Below are positions 1 through 10,736 of a stretch of 64,000 bases of DNA, piece after piece (positions within the stretch are counted from its first letter, which is position 1; every line of letters begins with the position of its first letter). The translations under genes were made by a program, and so were the position numbers. Origin of the DNA: Hippasteria phrygiana (lineage: Eukaryota; Echinodermata; Asteroidea; Valvatida; Goniasteridae); assembly GCA_037893225.1 (NCBI GenBank), contig JAZGUH010000361.1:248001-312000 (forward strand). Reading direction: 5' to 3'. A model generated the notes under the pieces. It saw nothing but the letters and a program-made list of their open reading frames with translations, was not told the origin of the DNA and did no database searches.

Positions 1-365
1 CAAGCAAAGTAAACCGGTGTTTTACGTGCGGCGATCGATATTATAAACTGCGCGATCGACACTTTTTGCATGTGCCTGTTGTATCAAGATCATTACGGGA
101 CGTATATCAAGAAACCAAACTCCAGCCTGCATTTTTTGTCATTTTGTTTTTTACAATAACCTCCGTCCACAACAAGCTACCATCGACAAAAATGCTGCAT
201 TTGACACTGCTAAGCACCGTAACTTTTCTAATAGCATCTTTTAAAATAGCATCAGAGTCGTATCTGTACGTGCATATATATATTTGTCCAATATTCGAAC
301 CGGCAAAAAGGTATTGAAATATTCGGTTCACGATCGAATATTTGGTATATTCGGGACAGCCCTAA
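1..365. repeat. Possible hAT-type element end at window edge
   Basis: The right part (about 290-363) is rich in ATTCGAATAT-like words and ends in TCGGGACAGCCCTAA. The reverse complement begins TTAGGGCTGTCCCGA, which resembles termini common among animal hAT elements (established knowledge). The left end lies outside the window, so neither a terminal inverted repeat nor a target duplication can be confirmed. The short open frames here look like repeat sequence, not genes. Confidence 0.3.
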
Positions 366-1327
366 TAGAATAGTGAAAGCTCTGTGTCTGGTCCGCCACC
401 TTAGACTTGCGTTTGAGCTTGGCTAGCCTGCTGTCTGATGGCCCTGCAGTGTTTACAATGTGGAGTTTATTGACTCATGACTGATGGAGTCTAGCGTATT
501 TGTAGGTGATTACTGAAGTGTGAAAACTGTGTGGTCAGATCTGTCCAGTAGCAAACTCTTTGAAACTGAGCAAACGTTTATGGCCATTGTTAACCCTTGT
601 AAGATTATTATCGGATTAAAGTCACTCCATTGTCTGCATTTAGAAGGAGTTCACCAGCCCAGGAACTGGACACAATGGACTCCCAAACAGGGCCAGCCTT
701 CCAGTAGAGGCTCGGACTGTATCCAACCCGGTTTGGGAGGATTAAAATGAACCGGTTTGCATACCAGGAGCCGGTATACATACCGGCGCTATTTGGACTT
801 GGAGCCTAAAGCTTTTATCAAGATTTTGGATCACATGCGCCGTGCTTGATTTTCAGGAAAAGTTAAAGGAAAAAAAGTCGGAGAACCAGTTTTGCAGCTA
901 CCATAGAAAAGTACACAGAATCTTGCTGGCCAATCACAAGATGACAACAAGACTATGGGGGTTTCTCAAACCCTGGCTTCATCTCCAGCTATTCCCCAGT
1001 CCCAATACCAATCTGAAGCCTTGAATACATAAATATATGAACAGACTCAGGCTCTGGATTAAAACATCAGACTTTGATATACATGTAGCAAAACAGTATC
1101 CAACATAAATTACGCGAAGCCGAAGCCCGAGCCCAAGCCAAAGCCAGAGTTTGAGAAAAGGACTAACGAGCAGTGAAAAAGAAAGGGCTTCGGTCATCTT
1201 GGAAAATACTGCCTTGCAAGCACTGAAATAGATGGAAAAAAGACCTGATCCTTCCTGTTTGAAAAGGCGTGAAGCTATAAACATGTTTTTTTTACTCTAA
1301 TAGTTTTTATCTTTTGTTTGGTTTCAG
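366..1327 (+). other. Intronic sequence upstream of the death-domain exon
   Basis: I recognise no exon in this stretch. It ends in a pyrimidine-rich tract followed by GTTTCAG, a good 3' splice site for the exon at 1328. A short AAGCCGAAGCCCGAGCCCAAG-type degenerate hexamer run sits near 1115-1150. Confidence 0.4.
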
Positions 1328-1599
1328 ATGTGATGAGTGAGATACATCTGAGAGCCATCGCCACCGAGCTGGGCTCTGAGTGGGAGCGCCTGGCGACAGA
1401 CCTCGGCTTCACCCAGTCCCACCTGTACCGATTCAAGCAAGACAACCTTGTAACTGACGACACAATCTTCAGTATGCTGGTGACATGGTCGCAGCGAGAA
1501 GGAGGGGACGTCGGGAGAAAACTCCAAGTACTCGGTCAAGCGTTGGTCAGGTGCGATCGTCGAGATGTGGTGGACACGATGCTGAATCCGTACTTGTAG
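1328..1599 (+). CDS. Death-domain protein, terminal coding exon (partial gene)
   Basis: The exon follows a clear acceptor (GTTTCAG at 1321-1327), begins with two bases that complete a split codon, and reads open to a TAG at 1597-1599. The roughly 88 residues have the six-helix death-domain pattern. LRAIATELGSEWERLATDLG matches helices 1-2, then FTQSHLYRFKQDN matches helices 2-3, TIFSMLVTWSQREG the W-containing helix 5 region, and LGQALVRCDRRDVVDTML the closing helix. The family mediates homotypic assembly in apoptotic and NF-kB signalling (established knowledge). The protein ends four residues after the domain, so the domain is C-terminal, as in ankyrin-, UNC5- or adaptor-type proteins. Which of these it is cannot be told, because the upstream exons are not recognised. 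A candidate AATAAA lies at 2236-2241, beyond two repeat elements. Confidence 0.8.
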
Positions 1600-1688
1600 C
1601 TGACGAAGCCCCATCGTCAAGCAAATACTCAAGCAGGGTACATGGAATAACCGGGCAGATTTTCTGTAAACTCAGTGCAATGGAAACA

Positions 1689-1865
1689 TTTTGAGACGCT
1701 GGTGGCAGCAGACATACCGGTCCATTTCCATTGTTCTTGCCATTTGTGCACATGCTCAGAACTACGCACACATGCTCATAACTACGCACACATGCTCATA
1801 ACTATGCGCGCAAGCTCAGAAATAGCAAAAAGAACCGGTTGTCTGCTGCCACAAACATCTCAAAA
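1689..1865. repeat. Hairpin MITE with short internal tandem repeat
   Basis: The ends are inverted copies: TTTTGAGACGCTGGTGGCAG at the left matches the reverse complement of the right end, which reads CTGCTGCCACAAACATCTCA. Both arms contain GGCAGCAGACA followed by ACCGGT. Between them, about 1747-1815 holds three imperfect copies of a roughly 20-bp unit (ACATGCTCATAACTACGCAC). No target duplication is obvious. It lies within 100 bp of the death-domain stop codon, so it may fall in the 3' UTR. Confidence 0.6.
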
Positions 1866-1875
1866 GTAAAGCACT

Positions 1876-2065
1876 ATAACCCCTTGAGTACGGTTATTTA
1901 TAATGAGGTGCCGGGGCGGCCTGTGCAGCCAAGCGAAACGGAAACGGAAACAAGAGGCAATCATCCAACAACGGATTGAAAATGCAGGAAATATCATGCA
2001 TAGACATCCGGCCTGGTGGCAATTTTTTTGCGGCATTTGGCATCATCCGGCTTCAAAGGGTTGAA
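1876..2065. repeat. Degraded TTAA-type MITE (copy 1 of 6)
   Basis: It begins ACCCCTTGAGTACGGT and ends in CTTCAAAGGGTTGA, with the family's inner words (GCAGCCAAGCGAAAC, ATCCAACAACGGATTG, CATCCGGCCTGGTGGC). Intact relatives at 27585, 29329, 31834 and 42120 are flanked by TTAA. In this copy the flanking TTAAs have decayed. Confidence 0.65.
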
Positions 2066-3705
2066 GCATATTTGTGATATCGTAGCTGGTTTATAATGTT
2101 TATTTATTTATTTATTACATTTCTTTACCCAGGGTAGTGCCCAAACCGTTTAAAACTGGTTTCCATTGGGGCCCTGCATAGAATACAAATGACTGCACAC
2201 ATGTATACAAGTACAATACATTATAAATACAATACAATAAAATACAATCGTAGAACTATTACAACTACATGTACAGTGTGAAACAACATCGCTAACAGAT
2301 TTTACTATATGAGGTGTGTTAAGTGAACACAAAGAATTTGGAAATATTTTGTGACATCAAGAAAATATATGGCTATATACCGGTATTCGCTGATTACGGG
2401 AGGGGCGCAAAACCCGCAAAAAAGAACTTTTGGGAGAAAACATGGGAAAATTCCCATCCGGCCTCCATATTGTTATGGCAACCAAGTTTGTTAACAAACA
2501 CAGATCAGGACACATATAGATTTGTATAATCAGTGAAGGAAGCAAAATACATATTTAGCGGAAATATTTTAAATGATGTCCAGAGAAGTCATGGTTCTCA
2601 ACTGTACATGCAAATTATTACATATGGTTGCACCGGTTACAGCAAAGCTTGAGCATAACATTTCTTTTTCGCAAAAGGAATCTTCAGTTGCATGTCCAGT
2701 GGATTGTCTCGTTTCACAATTCTGATAAGTGGTGTAAACAGATTTGTCATATACAAAGGTGTCATTTGGATATACATTTGTTGACAAGAATAGCCTTTTT
2801 ACACTCAACTCTTTCAAGAAAATGGACATCCAATTAAGTCTAGCAAAAAATATCGGCTGAAGGGAGTTTAAGAATGCACACTTAAGGATTACCGCGCGTC
2901 TCTTTTCAGAAATTTTATTAAGATACTGTCGTGAGTTGTACACCAAATTTCACCATACAGTACAATAATCTAAAGACAGCATAACTAAAGCTAACAAAAA
3001 GAGAGTGGGGAGTTGCTTTGGGGACATGGTGCGTGGAATCTATTGTGAAGTTTAAATTATTTGTATTGTAGTGTTAGTTTCAAGTAGAAATTCTTTGATA
3101 TATAAATAAGTGTCGTAGACGAAGTGCTAGTGGTTTTCTTTTACAAATAGTGTAAGAATTTGTTTTAGAATATTTGGACACCTGATTTTATTTCAAGGTT
3201 TTATAACTTGAAAAATGGAAAATATATACAATACATGCCTTTTAAAGTGGAAAACCTTGGCATTGTAGGTTTGAAAGTAGACTTTTTGAATAAGCTGAGG
3301 ATTATATGAACCAAGCCTTAACTACATGAATTAATAAATGAAAGGTTTGCGGGAAACACCATGGGAAAATTGATCTCAATTAGAGATATGTTTCTGAAAA
3401 GAACCAGAGGGTATTACCCAATACTGTGAACAAGTAACAATGGGATTAGTTGCCACGTACAATGGGCGTTTCATTGTAGTGCACCGTTTGTCTTTCGTTA
3501 GATGTCTATAGTGTAAACTTTTCTAGAGAGTTTAACTATATGTAATCTTACTTAGCATGGTTTTGCAGTACAAATGTGCTTTCTATGAGTCTATATGAGA
3601 GGACATTCTCAGGCTTTCTTTGTAAAATTCCAACAGCTAGCTTACTACTTTCTTTTGGAGATGCCTTAATCCCTTGCAATCTAGCTGTTACTGATGGGGT
3701 GCTGG
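2066..3705. other. AT-rich intergenic sequence, no gene seen
   Basis: The stretch is AT-rich with a TTTATTTATTTATTTATT run near 2099-2116 and a possible polyadenylation signal AATAAA at 2236-2241 for the upstream gene. The short open frames on both strands show no recognisable domain. Near 3340-3410 is a fragment of a dispersed repeat (GAAAGGTTTGCGGGAAACAC ... TCTGAAAAGAACC) related to the hairpin at 36258. Confidence 0.5.
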
Positions 3706-3709
3706 TGTG

Positions 3710-3948
3710 CCAGGATCGGGGCTGTGCAGCAGAAGCGTAGCCAGGGCTGTCTCCCGCTTGATAGGGAAGAAAGTGGGGGGTGCTGGATGTTACAGTGGCG
3801 GGCCCTCACATATGTTTTTCTTTATAATACTTATATTTTATGCGAATGTGAAATTTTCGTTGGGGGGGCAATTGGGGGGGGGGGGCAATTGGGGGGGGGG
3901 GCAATTGGGGGGGGGGGCCTTTTTATTGGGGGGTGTACGTGCACCCCG

Positions 3949-3990
<42 letters not shown>

Positions 3991-4012
3991 AGCTACGCCA
4001 CTGCCTGTGCAG
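3710..4012 (+). repeat. Poly-G/poly-C repeat of the GCGTAGCC family
   Basis: AGAAGCGTAGCCAGGGCTGT starts the recognisable part. G runs interrupted by CAATT follow (3862-3917), then a short GTGTACGTGCAC palindrome, then a long C run (about 3948-3990). G-arm and C-arm can fold on each other, and the G runs can form quadruplexes. A second copy in opposite orientation lies at 5708-5935. Proline- and glycine-rich open frames here are by-products of the homopolymers. Confidence 0.75.
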
Positions 4013-5420
4013 CCAAGCGTAAATGCAAACAATAAGCACCACTTTAACCAGTTCGCATCGGAGGACGTGTTAACACAATCTGGCTGTTTTTATACACGGG
4101 CACGGCTGACGGGTTAAAACGTCAAGCTTGCCTCGACTCGCCTCTGAGTGACGTCTCAACACGCTAATCCCTCATTTGTTTTGTACACACACACAAAGTC
4201 CGAGAAGACTGTGGAGGCGGACCGTGTGTTGAACTTGAACTTTGCCGCTGTGCACGGCCTGTTCTATAGCTCCGTCAGGCACACCCGGAGTATTGAAATA
4301 TATGAGGTTTCGGCAAGAAATATTGTACAAATACTGTTTGAAATGACTCTTGCAAATCAGTATTGTGGCGTTGGGCTGGTTTAGAGTGGTCTTATTCATT
4401 GGACTTGCAGCCGTCTTTCGTGTGAAAAAGCTCCATCTACTCCTAACACTCTCATTTAAGAAAAAATAGTTTAAAAATGAATGGATCAAGCGCAGGAATG
4501 CACCTATATATGTCAACCGGCCAGGTGGTCTCTTCAAACCACGACTGTGCCAGTGTGGCCGTCATCTGTATTCAAGAGGTTATTCATAATCATGGTCAGT
4601 GGCTTCAGAAATTTGTAGTTAACAACATTTTAAAGTCGAAAAGTGGTAGATTTCATGAATGGTTTCTGACACACACACATGATGCAAGAAATGGATTGTA
4701 GCAGCTATCCAAAATGGTAGTGCATTATAACCGTGAAATGTGTACTTCTTCAACATAATAATATGTCGAATAATGTTTCAGGTAATTGTTTATTGTCTGG
4801 CTTTTGTACCGGGTTAACCTGTTTCAGTTAGTTCACTGATTTTGTTCATGTGTTAAAAAAAAAAAATAGCAAATGTGCTTCATTTAGATTTTGTGCTATT
4901 ATATATATCAAGTTCAGTTGTTCTCAGAAATCGACAAGCCTCCCGGTACTTGGTTATTTTTGTTTTACAGATGTATTTATTTATTTTTATCCAAAGAACC
5001 TTGCCTGCCACGAAGTATTTGTTTCTGCAATCAATAGGATTAATCTTAACTTGAAATAAATTACTTTTTTCTAAAATGCTAGATTATGCCCCATCCAAAT
5101 GATGACTCTAATTAAAATTATTGGTTATTGATTGAATGCTATCAAAAATTGAGTGTGAATCATGTCTTTTGTGGTTTGCGTATTATCCTTCCCTAGACAA
5201 AAAGACAACTATCAATCGGCATTTGATATGCCAAACAGATCAGTCCAGTGGCGAAAATCCGACCAAAAGAAATTTGAAAAGCGGTGCAAATATGTCCCTA
5301 TGCCTGACAACAGAACACGTGCAGAACAAGTTTTTGTACTGTGTTTTCTATTTTATATACATTTTTTACTGTTGGAAAGTTACAAGATCCTCGAATCAGC
5401 AGTTTTTTTCTCACCGGGCA
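4013..5420. other. Intergenic sequence, no gene seen
   Basis: I see no recognisable coding exon, splice-site-flanked open frame or structured RNA here. The composition is AT-rich with a short ATATATATAT-like run near 4900 and an oligo-A at 4856-4866. Confidence 0.4.
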
Positions 5421-5422
5421 AA

Positions 5423-5520
5423 TCTGGCGGGGGGGGGGGGGGGGGGGGGTGTGGCCCATCACCCCCTGCTGAAAAAGTGTGTGGGGGATGAATGTCCCCC
5501 ACCCCCTGTGAATTACGCCC
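5423..5520. repeat. Poly-G tract with CCCCCACCCCC flank
   Basis: An uninterrupted run of about 22 G is followed by GTGTGGCCCATCACCCCCTG and GAATGTCCCCCACCCCCTG, then AATTACGCCCAC. It looks like a shortened relative of the poly-G repeats at 3710 and 5708. Confidence 0.55.
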
Positions 5521-5707
5521 ACGGACCAGTCTTTTTCAGTCAAGAGAGGAATTTTGAAGTAATTACTCAGGAAAAGGGAAGTGTACACTTCCTTTTTGTG
5601 GTTCTTTGAAGAAGCACAAGTCTAAACTTGATGTTCAGGTCAGTATGCTGAACATCATCAGGAGAAACGAGTGTACTGAACGAAATATTGAATTATACCT
5701 CTGGTCA

Positions 5708-5935
5708 GTGGCGTAGCTAAGGGGGGGGGGGGGGGCACGCCCCCATAAAAAAAATCGTCAACCCCAGTCGCCCCCCCCCCCCCCCCCCCCCTCCCCCACT
5801 GAACATTTCGCAAACGCAGAAAATAATAGTATTATAAAGAAAAAACACTGAGCGCCGGCCCCCCCACTGTAACAACCATCCCCACTCTCCCCCCATGGAG
5901 ACAGCCCTGGCCACGCTGCTGCCTTTGGTTAGGCT
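5708..5935 (-). repeat. Poly-G/poly-C repeat, inverted copy
   Basis: It opens with TGGCGTAGCTAAGGGG and holds a poly-C run of over 20 bases, then CACTGAACATTTCGCAAACG, ATAATAGTATTATAAAGAAA and GAGACAGCCCTGGCCACGCT. These are the reverse complement of the words in 3710-4012, so the two are inverted dispersed copies about 2 kb apart. Confidence 0.7.
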
Positions 5936-7642
5936 GAGAACCACACTTATCTTCCCGAGATATTTGCTTTCACATTGTGTATTTCTCTCTAACTATACTT
6001 TAATTTCCAGCAAAGACTAAAATCTAATTTTTAAATTAATTTTCTTTTCTTTTCTTTTTGATTTATTTTTATGATTTATTTTACTTATTTTATTTATTTT
6101 ATTTATTTATTTATATATATTTTTTTTGTCTTTTAAGGTTATTGTTCATAGATTTCAAGTAAACGAAAGTTTTGTTTTTCACATTTTAGGGGATTGAAAT
6201 TACGATCCAAGCAACTAGACGGGATTATTTTTTGAGGGACTGGCAAGTTTGGGTGGGACCGCACCGGTCAGCTCCCCTGTGGTCGGAGCGCTAATTGATT
6301 GAAAGAAAGGTTTGCGAAAACACCATGTGGAATATTTCTCAAAAAAGAGGTATAACTCGACGTTTCGGTCAGTATGCTCTGACCTGATGACCGTCTTCAG
6401 GAGAATTGAGATGTTTCTCGCTGTTTTACGACCGCGGCAAGAAACCCTATTCGTTTGATGTCCGGCTCGTTCGAACTCGATCCTGTTTGTGATCCTTCTT
6501 ACATGAAACCCCACCCCTAAGAATCGCTACGAATTGACTTATTCTGAAGCTGTTTCACTTTGTACTGCTGTTTTCCTGTGTTTTGTTCTTGTTTCGTTTC
6601 GTTTCGTTTGTCATGTTGATCTTGTGATTGTACTTTACCTTTCGTCACTGGCGCGGCTGTGGAGCAATTAAAAGTACGCGCACCGCGACCGGTACCTTGC
6701 CCCATGCTTGCCCTATCTACAAAAACACGTAATGAAGGATACGAAGGAGATGCACGTTGACGACGTGACTGGGAACCAGTCAGTACATTACACGACTTCA
6801 GTGCGAATGAGTGCACAATGCTACAGCTGAGAACTTCCAAATTTACACATTGAAATCCGCAGTCCCAAAACATGGATCGGAGATATTTATGAAGTAAGTA
6901 GACGGGTAAATAAGTAATTATGTGTTTCTGCATGGGATAGTTGTTGGTCATGGGACAAATCGAAAGATAACAGATTACACAGTACTGTACATGTACGCTA
7001 TCGTGCGTTGTATTGTGATGTGATGCTGTGAGTGTGACCTTCCATGGTGAGCCTGTGTACACAGTTGACCCACTGGTCAGTAAAGCGATCTATGTGACTG
7101 TGGTTTTTTAGTGGCCATGGAGGAATAAACAAATATCCTCCTCGATCGTGTAACACTGTGAAGTAGTTAGGCCATTTCACTGTTTGTAATCAATAGCTCT
7201 GGTCTGTTCAATTTGTCGTTTATTGTGCCTATGGAGCCATTGCACATCGAAGGCCGCATGCCGGGAAATCGTGACTGTGATGATCGATGTGTAAACTGTA
7301 ATTTGTAAACAATTGTTTTGATGTGGCATGTACACATGTTTGGAGCATTTGTCATGTTGATTTTGATGGCCTGCGCCCAATTGTCGTGACTGTCAGACCA
7401 TGGTCAGAGCTTTTAATACCTCCATGGTCAGAGTTACTGTTCCCTTTAAAAAGTGTTAGGCAATCTTTCATCTGTTCATAGATGAAGAACACTTTCCCCC
7501 TGTATCTCCCCAATGCCCCCTCCTTGTTACGTAGGAGAAATTCCTTCCTCCGGGTTTCATGTTGAATAGTCCAACTTGAGTCAAGTCTACAACTACAAAA
7601 ACGGTTTAATACATCCATAAAAATTAGCTGGCTTGCACATAG
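5936..7642. other. Intergenic sequence with repeat fragments
   Basis: TTTTATTTATTTATTTATAT-type simple sequence fills about 6050-6125. A fragment at about 6300-6425 (AACACCATGTGG ... AACTCGACGTTTCGGTCAGT ... GACCTGATGACCG) shares words with the hairpin at 36258. No convincing exon was found. The open frame on the minus strand at 6517-7062 has no recognisable domain. Confidence 0.45.
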
Positions 7643-7858
7643 CCCCAGATTAGTCCGAGTAACTTGGACCCTTCAGCGCCTTTTTAAACATTTGGACATG
7701 ATTTGGCGATAGTAGGGTCCAAGGTGTGCGATCTACTCGGAATTAATCCAAACTGTTTGACGACCCAACAAAAACATCAGATTTCACCCTGAAAACAGCC
7801 ACCAAAATACTAGATACGCCACCTGAGATACAAGTGGAGTTCCATGATTAAGTGGAGG

Positions 7859-9012
7859 TGTCATGCCAAAAAGTGTCCGGTGCCAAATACTGTCCGCTCA
7901 TTAGCATACTGCTCTCTGATTGGTCAAATACTGGCCGCTTAGCACGCGCAAAAGACACGGACACTATTTGGCATGTATTACATGCCAAATAGTGTCCGCT
8001 GCTAAAAAGTGTCCGCTCATGCATGCGTTGCAACGTACGTTGAATTATGCACAGCACAATATGAACACCCACACCATTTCCTACCTCCATGCCAACACTC
8101 ACACAAAGCACGCTACCAAATACTGTCCGTTCCTTGCCAAATACTGTCCGCTAAATTGCTACCAAATACTGTCCGTTCCCTGCCAAATACTGTCCGCTAA
8201 ATTGCTGCCAAATACTGTCTGTTCCCTGCCAAATACTGTCCGCTAAATTGCTGCCAAATACTGTCCGCTCCTTGCCAAATACTCTTGTTTACTATACCTC
8301 ATACCATCTATATCCTTCCTCCATGCTCATACATATATTCAAGTAGGCTACCAGCGACTATTTTGAATTGTTGGATGAGTTTTTATCCACTTTTTTTTCT
8401 TGACAGCCCGTTCAATTTTATCATCTGCTTGTTACTTATGTTCCCCCTTCATATTTTCCCCATGTTCTCCTCTCCAAAAATCCCCTTTTTGTATTTATAA
8501 TAAATACTACATGTATATATGTATACAAGTATATATGTCATGTATGTATTTAAGAACATTATGAAGATGCATGAACAAGATATGCCTGTTCAAGAGGCCA
8601 ATCAGGAGCTAGTTCCCGTTTCAATTCAGGGGAAATTACAATTTGTTCAAGTTATAAAAATTTTCAACATGAATGGGTAGTTTGTAATTTGAAAGTTTGC
8701 AATTTTTTCATCCGAATATAAAAATCAACATTCCAGAAAGTGAGAATAATTCTTATTTTAATGCTGCTAATTGCCCTTTCGTCAAATTCATAAAAATCAA
8801 CAATAAAAGAGGTAAAATAAACAAAAAAAGATATTAAAAGATGCGAATGAGAAATTATCGAAGCAAGGACGCGATGGATGCACGCTACGTATGCCCGGAC
8901 ACTATTTAGCAAGCTTCCGGTATCGCGACGACGTAATACCCACTTGACCAATCAGAGAGAAGTATGCTAATGAGCGGACAGTATTTGGCACCGGACACTT
9001 TTTGGCATGACA
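7859..9012. mobile_element. 1.15-kb TIR element inserted in the foldback arm
   Basis: The ends are inverted copies starting TGTCATGCCAAAAAGTGTCC and continuing through GGTGCC, TACTGTCCGCTCATTAGC. They are flanked by GAGG on both sides (7855-7858 and 9013-9016). Removing the element and one GAGG restores GGAGGTACTA, which is what the opposite arm of the host foldback shows near 9545. That makes the 4-bp duplication secure. Internal copies of the terminal word GCCAAATACTGTCCGC form an array at 8111-8284. No transposase is encoded. Confidence 0.8.
8111..8284 (+). repeat. Internal array of the element's terminal motif
   Basis: There are about four copies of a roughly 46-bp unit. Each holds two copies of (T/A)GCCAAATACTGTCCG followed by TTCCCT or CTAAATTGCT. 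The motif is the same as in the terminal repeats of the host element (7859-9012), so this is an iterated subterminal sequence. Confidence 0.75.
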
Positions 9013-9773
9013 GAGGTACTAAGGTTCACTTACCATCTGGATAAAAAGTGAAATTTACCGTTCAATTCCGGAGAGCACCCGCAGTAATATATTCGGCTTG
9101 TTTTATTTACATACATTTTCAAATGGGACCTGACTACTCAACTGATCATTAATACATTACGGCATGACGTTGAACTCCAGATCCTGCGCACAGTACCCTG
9201 CGCACGCATATTGCATGCACTACTCAGCTTCCAGGAGACTGTTTAATAAAGGAAAAGGAGTCATGCGCGCAGCCTCGTACCGATAGACACGTACATGTAC
9301 TGAGAACCTACGTTGTACTCTACATGAAAAAGTCGTCGGGGAAGCCGTGCGGTGCATTATTGCATGCGCAGGATCTGGAGTCCAACGTCATGCCGTAATG
9401 TATTAATGATCAGTTGAGTAGTCAGGTCCCGTTTGAAAATGTATGTAAATAAAACAAGCCGAATATATGTACATGTATATCACTGCGGGTGCTCTCCGGA
9501 ATTCAACGGTAAATTTCACTTTTTATCCGGATGGTAGTGAACCTGATAGTACCTCCATTTAAACATGGAACTCCACTTGTATCTCAGGTGGCGTATCTAG
9601 TATTTTGGTGGCCGTTTTAAGGGTGAAATCTGATGTTTTTGTTAGGTCGTCAAACAGTTTGGATTAATTCCGAGTAGAACGCACACTTTGCCTTGGACCC
9701 TACTATCGCCAGATCATGTCCAAATGTTTAAAAAGGCGATAAAGGGTCCAAGTTACTCGGACTAGCCCCAGAT

Positions 9774-10736
9774 AAGGACGCCAAGATATGGTGTCCTAGC
9801 TCACGAAACTGCACAGGAGGACTTGTATGCTAGGAATTGAGGTTTAGAAATCACAGTTTACCTACAAAAAGTACAAGAATATTGTTGGCATCATCTCTGC
9901 CAACAGTTCAACAGTACATCGTTCCCAAAGGGCAGAAGAAATATTCCTCCAAAAATGTCAAGAAAAAGGAGATATTTCCGGCACTCAAAATTGTCTTGAC
10001 GTGACGCTGACTTCACAAACAAGAGGAGTAATACCTTGTCTGCACATCTTGAGGGCACAATTTACAGGCGGTCACCGCACACGCCATGTATGCCGCATGG
10101 TCGATATCCAGTACAGGCGACAAGGTATTGCTCCTCTTGTTTGTGAAGTCTTGACATTATTGGAGGAATATTTCTACCCTTCGGGACAGATGGACTGTTG
10201 AACTGTTGGCAGAGATGATGCCCAGAATATTCGGAAAGATTTTACTTTAATACCCCCCACCAAAATCGGTCAAGAACAGCAAAATAACCAACCCTCCGTG
10301 ATAACAACTGTCTAAACATGTGGACAACCTGTTATTTCATGATTTATGTCAACAAAATCTGTAAAAAATGAGGAAGAAATCAACATGAATGTGAACACTT
10401 TGGAGTGACTATTACATGTAACATGGTGCCAAGAAAGTTCTAACACAGAAAACACAAACTTTCTTCCCCTATATTGCACAAAAATGTCCCAACAAAATTC
10501 TCAAAATTAAAGGTTGTGCCAAGTGTTTATACAATTATTAACACAAATGGATGGTTATTTTCCAAGATTTGCTGTTCCTTACCGATTTTGGTGGGCGGTA
10601 TTAAAGTAAAATCTTTCTGAATATTCTTGTAGGTAAACTGTGATTTCTAAACCTTAATTCCTAGTACATTTAACACATGTAGGCCTCCCATGCAGTTCCG
10701 TGCACTAGGGCGGCATACATGTATCTTGGCATCCTT
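9774..10736. mobile_element. Second foldback element, adjacent to the first
   Basis: The outer ends AAGGACGCCAAGATAT and ATCTTGGCATCCTT are inverted. Inside, GGAATTGAGGTTTAGAAATC and CACAGTTTACCTACAA match the reverse complement of TTGTAGGTAAACTGTGATTT at about 10626-10660. Further in, AAAGATTTTACTTTAATACC and CACCAAAATCGGT match the opposite arm near 10585-10620. The left arm is split by a smaller element at 9884-10223. It abuts the target duplication of the 7652-9764 element. I found no convincing duplication of its own. Confidence 0.65.
9884..10223. mobile_element. Hairpin MITE with 8-bp target duplication (hAT-like)
   Basis: The terminal inverted repeats run about 70 bp: GGCATCATCTCTGCCAACAG onward at the left is repeated inverted in 10140-10223. 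A second inner inverted pair, CTTCACAAACAAGAGGAGTA, lies at 10011 and 10120-10150. Exact 8-bp direct repeats AGAATATT flank it (9876-9883 and 10224-10231). Excision restores continuity with the opposite arm of the host foldback. An 8-bp duplication is the hAT hallmark. Confidence 0.75.

Larger units (their letters stand above)
7652..9764. mobile_element. MULE-like foldback element, 9-bp target duplication
   Basis: Both ends read TAGTCCGAGTAACTTGGACC inward and are flanked by the exact 9-bp direct repeat GCCCCAGAT (7643-7651 and 9765-9773). The arms are long: the left is 7652-7858 plus 9013 to about 9185, and the right is about 9365-9764. Long terminal inverted repeats with 9-bp duplications are typical of Mutator-like elements (established knowledge). 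No transposase is encoded, so it is non-autonomous. The left arm is split by a second element at 7859-9012. Without it the hairpin would be about 955 bp. Confidence 0.8.

Noticed and set aside
3694..4117. Proline- and glycine-rich open frames around the poly-G/poly-C tract
   Set aside because: They are by-products of homopolymers, open in several frames and both strands.
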